A program made the position numbers and the translations under genes. Shown one piece after another: positions 31,917 to 34,381 of a DNA stretch of 34,381 nt. Position 1 is the first letter of the stretch. Every line of letters begins with the position of its first letter. Below the pieces are notes generated by a model. It saw only the letters and a list, made by a program, of their open reading frames with translations, was not told the DNA's origin and did no database searches. The DNA lies in contig JBFLVQ010000020.1 of the NCBI GenBank assembly GCA_040758525.1, positions 1 through 34,381 of the forward strand, written 5' to 3'. This stretch comes from JBFLVQ01 sp040758525 (GTDB lineage Bacteria; Acidobacteriota; Blastocatellia; Chloracidobacteriales; JADJPF01).

Positions 31917-33140
31917 ATGAGGATTTGGGAAGCGGTGCGCATGGCAGCAGGCTCTTTGCGCGCTCATAAACTGCGTTCAGTTCTCACCCTAATCGGTGTC
32001 ATTATTGGTGTAGTGGCGGTCGTAATTGTAATGTCACTTATTGCCGGCCTAAACCTACACGTCACAACCAAAGTCGCGGATATGGGCTCAAATACTTTTG
32101 GAATCGATAAATTTGGCCTCATTACCGACTTCAAGCAATACTTGGCGGCGCTCAAACGCAACAAAGATCTGACTCTTGATGATATGCGAGCATTACGTGA
32201 ATCGGCACCATTGCTCGAAGAGGTAGGCGCACAAACCGATATACGGCTTAATATAAAATATCGTGATCTGGAGATGCGAGAGATTGTGATACAAGGGGCA
32301 ACGGCAAATATGCTCTACCTGGACACTAGTCAACAGGTTGATCTAGGCCGTTATTTAAACGCTAGTGATGTTGAACACAAACGTAATGTCTGTTTCATTG
32401 GTTCAGATATTGCCAAACGACTCTACACAGGAGTGGATCCACTTGACAAAGAGCTGAAGATCAATGGCATACCATTCCAGGTAATTGGCATAGCGAAAGA
32501 GAATGGATCGATCTTTGGCCAATCTGAAGACGTTTTTGTTGTTATCCCAATCTCAACCTTCCAAAAGATGTATGGCTCACGTGAGTCGATCTTTATACGT
32601 GCTCGTGGTCGCCAGGATGTTCCTATAGAACAGGCGCAAGATCAGGCCCGTCTTCTCCTAAGAGCACGCCATCATCTGAAATTCAATGACCCAGACGATT
32701 TTGGTATTATCTCTGCAGAAGCGATTAAGGATCTATGGCAACAGCTAACAGGTATATTGGCTGCCGTGGCGGTTGGCATTACCTCAATTTCACTGGTAGT
32801 AGGCGGCATTGTGATTATGAACATAATGCTGGTAGCTGTTACTGAGCGCACTCGCGAGATTGGAGTACGTAAATCGTTGGGAGCGCGGCGGCGTGATATC
32901 CTCTGGCAGTTCCTCGCCGAGTCGGTGCTAATGTCAGGCTCAGGCGGATTGATTGGCCTACTTATCGCTTACCTAGCAACAATGTTAATCACCACTTCTC
33001 TCCAGTTACCATTTATAATGCCACTCAGTGCCGTAATACTGGCAATTTCAGTATCAATGGGGGTTGGGTTGATCTTTGGTATCTACCCAGCCTGGAAAGC
33101 TGCACGGCTAGATCCTATTGTGGCTTTACGTCAGGAGTGA
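31917..33140 (+). CDS. MacB/FtsX-type ABC transporter permease (first of pair)
   Basis: From the ATG at 31917 (AGAGG upstream) the protein has 407 aa. The layout is that of MacB permeases: first membrane helix near 20-45 (the LTLIGVIIGVVAVVIVMSL stretch) after RAHKLRSVLT, a periplasmic MacB_PCD domain of about 230 residues, then three C-terminal helices with IMNIMLVAVTERTREIGVRKSLGARRRDI, the family's coupling segment, and an ending of WKAARLDPIVALRQE. It works with an ATPase in efflux or mechanotransmission. No ATPase gene is in view. The longest frame starts 105 nt earlier, across the inverted repeat, with no family similarity. The second permease starts 3 nt downstream. Confidence 0.93.
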   Translation: MRIWEAVRMAAGSLRAHKLRSVLTLIGVIIGVVAVVIVMSLIAGLNLHVTTKVADMGSNTFGIDKFGLITDFKQYLAALKRNKDLTLDDMRALRESAPLLEEVGAQTDIRLNIKYRDLEMREIVIQGATANMLYLDTSQQVDLGRYLNASDVEHKRNVCFIGSDIAKRLYTGVDPLDKELKINGIPFQVIGIAKENGSIFGQSEDVFVVIPISTFQKMYGSRESIFIRARGRQDVPIEQAQDQARLLLRARHHLKFNDPDDFGIISAEAIKDLWQQLTGILAAVAVGITSISLVVGGIVIMNIMLVAVTERTREIGVRKSLGARRRDILWQFLAESVLMSGSGGLIGLLIAYLATMLITTSLQLPFIMPLSAVILAISVSMGVGLIFGIYPAWKAARLDPIVALRQE

Positions 33141-33143
33141 CAT

Positions 33144-34381
33144 ATGAGACGACAAGACTTATCTGAGAGCCTCAAGCTTGCCATCAGTACACTACTAAGC
33201 CATAAGTTTCGTTCTGTATTGACGGTACTGGGTGTGATCGTGGGCACCACCACAGTCATTGCCGTCTCATCGATTTTAACTGGTATGAACCAGCGTGTGT
33301 CACAACTAATGGAGGAATTTGGTACTAATACTGTCTATATTGCCCGCTGGTCCTTTGGGCCACGTTTTGGCGACCTCAGTCCTGAGGAACGACAGCGCAA
33401 ACCACTCTCAAATCAAGACGCCCAGGCTATACGTGAGTTACCTAGTGTTTATGCAGTTGCTGCTTCTCTCTTCCCTGATGATCTACCGCCGGTAGTTAAA
33501 TACAGCTCACAACAGATACAGAATCCACAATTGCGAGGAGTTTGGTCATCATATTTAGAGTCACGTGGCTACTTGCTCGCCTTGGGTCGCTTCTTTACTG
33601 AAGCTGAGGATGAACACCGTACTCATGTCTGTGTGATCGGACACAGTATCGCTAACACACTCTTTGTCAATGTTCAGCCGCTCGATAAGGAGATTGATAT
33701 TCGTGGTGAGAAATTTCGCGTCATAGGTGTATTGGAGAAGACTAAGACTAGTCTTTTTGGTGAGGAACGATTTGAGGATAATCTGGTAATAATTCCATAT
33801 AATATGTTCCGCAAGTTCTATCCACGCCAAGATGAGCATGTAATTTCGGCGCGATCCAAGGCTGGCCAGTTCGAGGCGATGACTGAACAGATCACAGAGC
33901 TATTACGACGTCGTCGCAAAGTAGCAATAAACAAACCAGACAATTTCGCCATTAACACATCAAGCTCTGTTACTGATCAGTTCAAAGCGATCACTGGTGC
34001 GATGGCATTGGTAGTCGTTCCTATTTCTGGCATTGGTCTGCTTGTTGGTGGTATAGGTGTAATGAACATAATGCTAGTATCGGTGACCGAACGCACTCGT
34101 GAGATCGGTATACGCCGAGCGATCGGCGCACGACGGCGCGATATTATCTTCCAATTCCTTATCGAAGCGATGATGCTTACTGGAATGGGGGGAGTACTTG
34201 GCATTATTATAGGGCAGTTGATCAGTACAGTGATAAATTTTGCCCTGCCTGATCTACCCTCTAGTGTGCCGCTTTGGGCAGTGGCATTGGGCTTCTCCTT
34301 CTCAGTGATGATCGGACTACTATTTGGTCTCTGGCCAGCTCTTAAAGCTGCCTATCTAGATCCTGTAGAAGCCCTACGTTA
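33144..34381 (+). CDS. MacB/FtsX-type ABC transporter permease (second of pair, cut by window end)
   Basis: The frame opens at the ATG at 33144 (MRRQDLSESLKLAI), 3 nt after the first permease, and stays open to the window edge. It is 412 residues so far and ends DPVEALR, so only a few residues are probably missing. It repeats the MacB plan: RSVLTVLGVIVGTTTVIAVSSI helix, periplasmic domain, then GIGVMNIMLVSVTERTREIGIRRAIGARRRDI and WPALKAAYLDP. It likely forms a heterodimer with its upstream neighbour, and an ATPase gene may lie beyond the window. The two proteins are similar over the membrane part and diverge in the periplasmic domain. Confidence 0.93.
   Translation, partial: MRRQDLSESLKLAISTLLSHKFRSVLTVLGVIVGTTTVIAVSSILTGMNQRVSQLMEEFGTNTVYIARWSFGPRFGDLSPEERQRKPLSNQDAQAIRELPSVYAVAASLFPDDLPPVVKYSSQQIQNPQLRGVWSSYLESRGYLLALGRFFTEAEDEHRTHVCVIGHSIANTLFVNVQPLDKEIDIRGEKFRVIGVLEKTKTSLFGEERFEDNLVIIPYNMFRKFYPRQDEHVISARSKAGQFEAMTEQITELLRRRRKVAINKPDNFAINTSSSVTDQFKAITGAMALVVVPISGIGLLVGGIGVMNIMLVSVTERTREIGIRRAIGARRRDIIFQFLIEAMMLTGMGGVLGIIIGQLISTVINFALPDLPSSVPLWAVALGFSFSVMIGLLFGLWPALKAAYLDPVEALR

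Overview
The window is an ordinary-looking chromosomal stretch from a diderm (LPS-bearing) bacterium of moderate G+C. The best guess is Acidobacteriota, class Blastocatellia. That rests on a DUF4388-Ser/Thr kinase-TM-SUMF1 receptor, several divergent kinase-like proteins, a YadA-head/S74 secreted protein, and the general gene repertoire. KdsD (Kdo pathway) supports an outer membrane with LPS. The assignment is inference; no rRNA or other decisive marker is present, and I found no tRNA, IS element, CRISPR array or prophage.

Layout. 1-2.3 kb: four small plus-strand genes of unknown function (coiled-coil protein, secreted protein, lipoprotein, soluble protein). 2.5-3.9 kb: secreted YadA-head repeat protein ending in an S74 autoprocessing chaperone. 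4.0-5.3 kb (-): membrane di-iron hydroxylase of the sterol desaturase/AGMO type. 5.5-8.4 kb: membrane-anchored amidase-fold protein, then an HU-like domain continuous in frame with an MreB-type actin-like protein that also has its own internal ribosome binding site. 8.5-10.7 kb: ccsA/hemX-like gene and hemA, 2 nt apart (haem and cytochrome c maturation). 10.7-14.8 kb (-): class I FBP aldolase followed by a 1049-aa orphan protein. 14.9-18.6 kb (+): orphan 2-oxoacid dehydrogenase E1 alpha, a small unknown, an EamA transporter and a predicted pseudokinase. 18.6-23.3 kb (-): MaoC hydratase, GT-C glycosyltransferase, zinc-ribbon kinase-like protein and DinB, in that transcription order. 23.6-28.3 kb (+): the receptor kinase, two tiny unknowns, an M28 peptidase and a family 4 uracil-DNA glycosylase. 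28.3-30.8 kb: sugar-nucleotide epimerase (-) divergent from kdsD (+) and a LexA-fold pseudo-peptidase. 30.8-31.7 kb (-): zinc-ribbon membrane protein and Smr. 31.9 kb to the end: two tandem MacB/FtsX permeases, the second cut by the window edge.

The most unusual items are the HU/actin in-frame arrangement (7.1-8.4 kb); a set of degenerate enzymes (pseudokinase, kinase-like protein with DPG for DFG, S24 domain without its Ser/Lys dyad, SUMF1 domain without the copper cysteines); a possible sliding-clamp motif and shifted Fe-S cysteines in the UDG; and several well-formed inverted repeats in 5' leaders. Start sites were moved inward from the longest reading frame for hemA, the M28 peptidase, the epimerase, kdsD, the 80-aa protein and the first permease.
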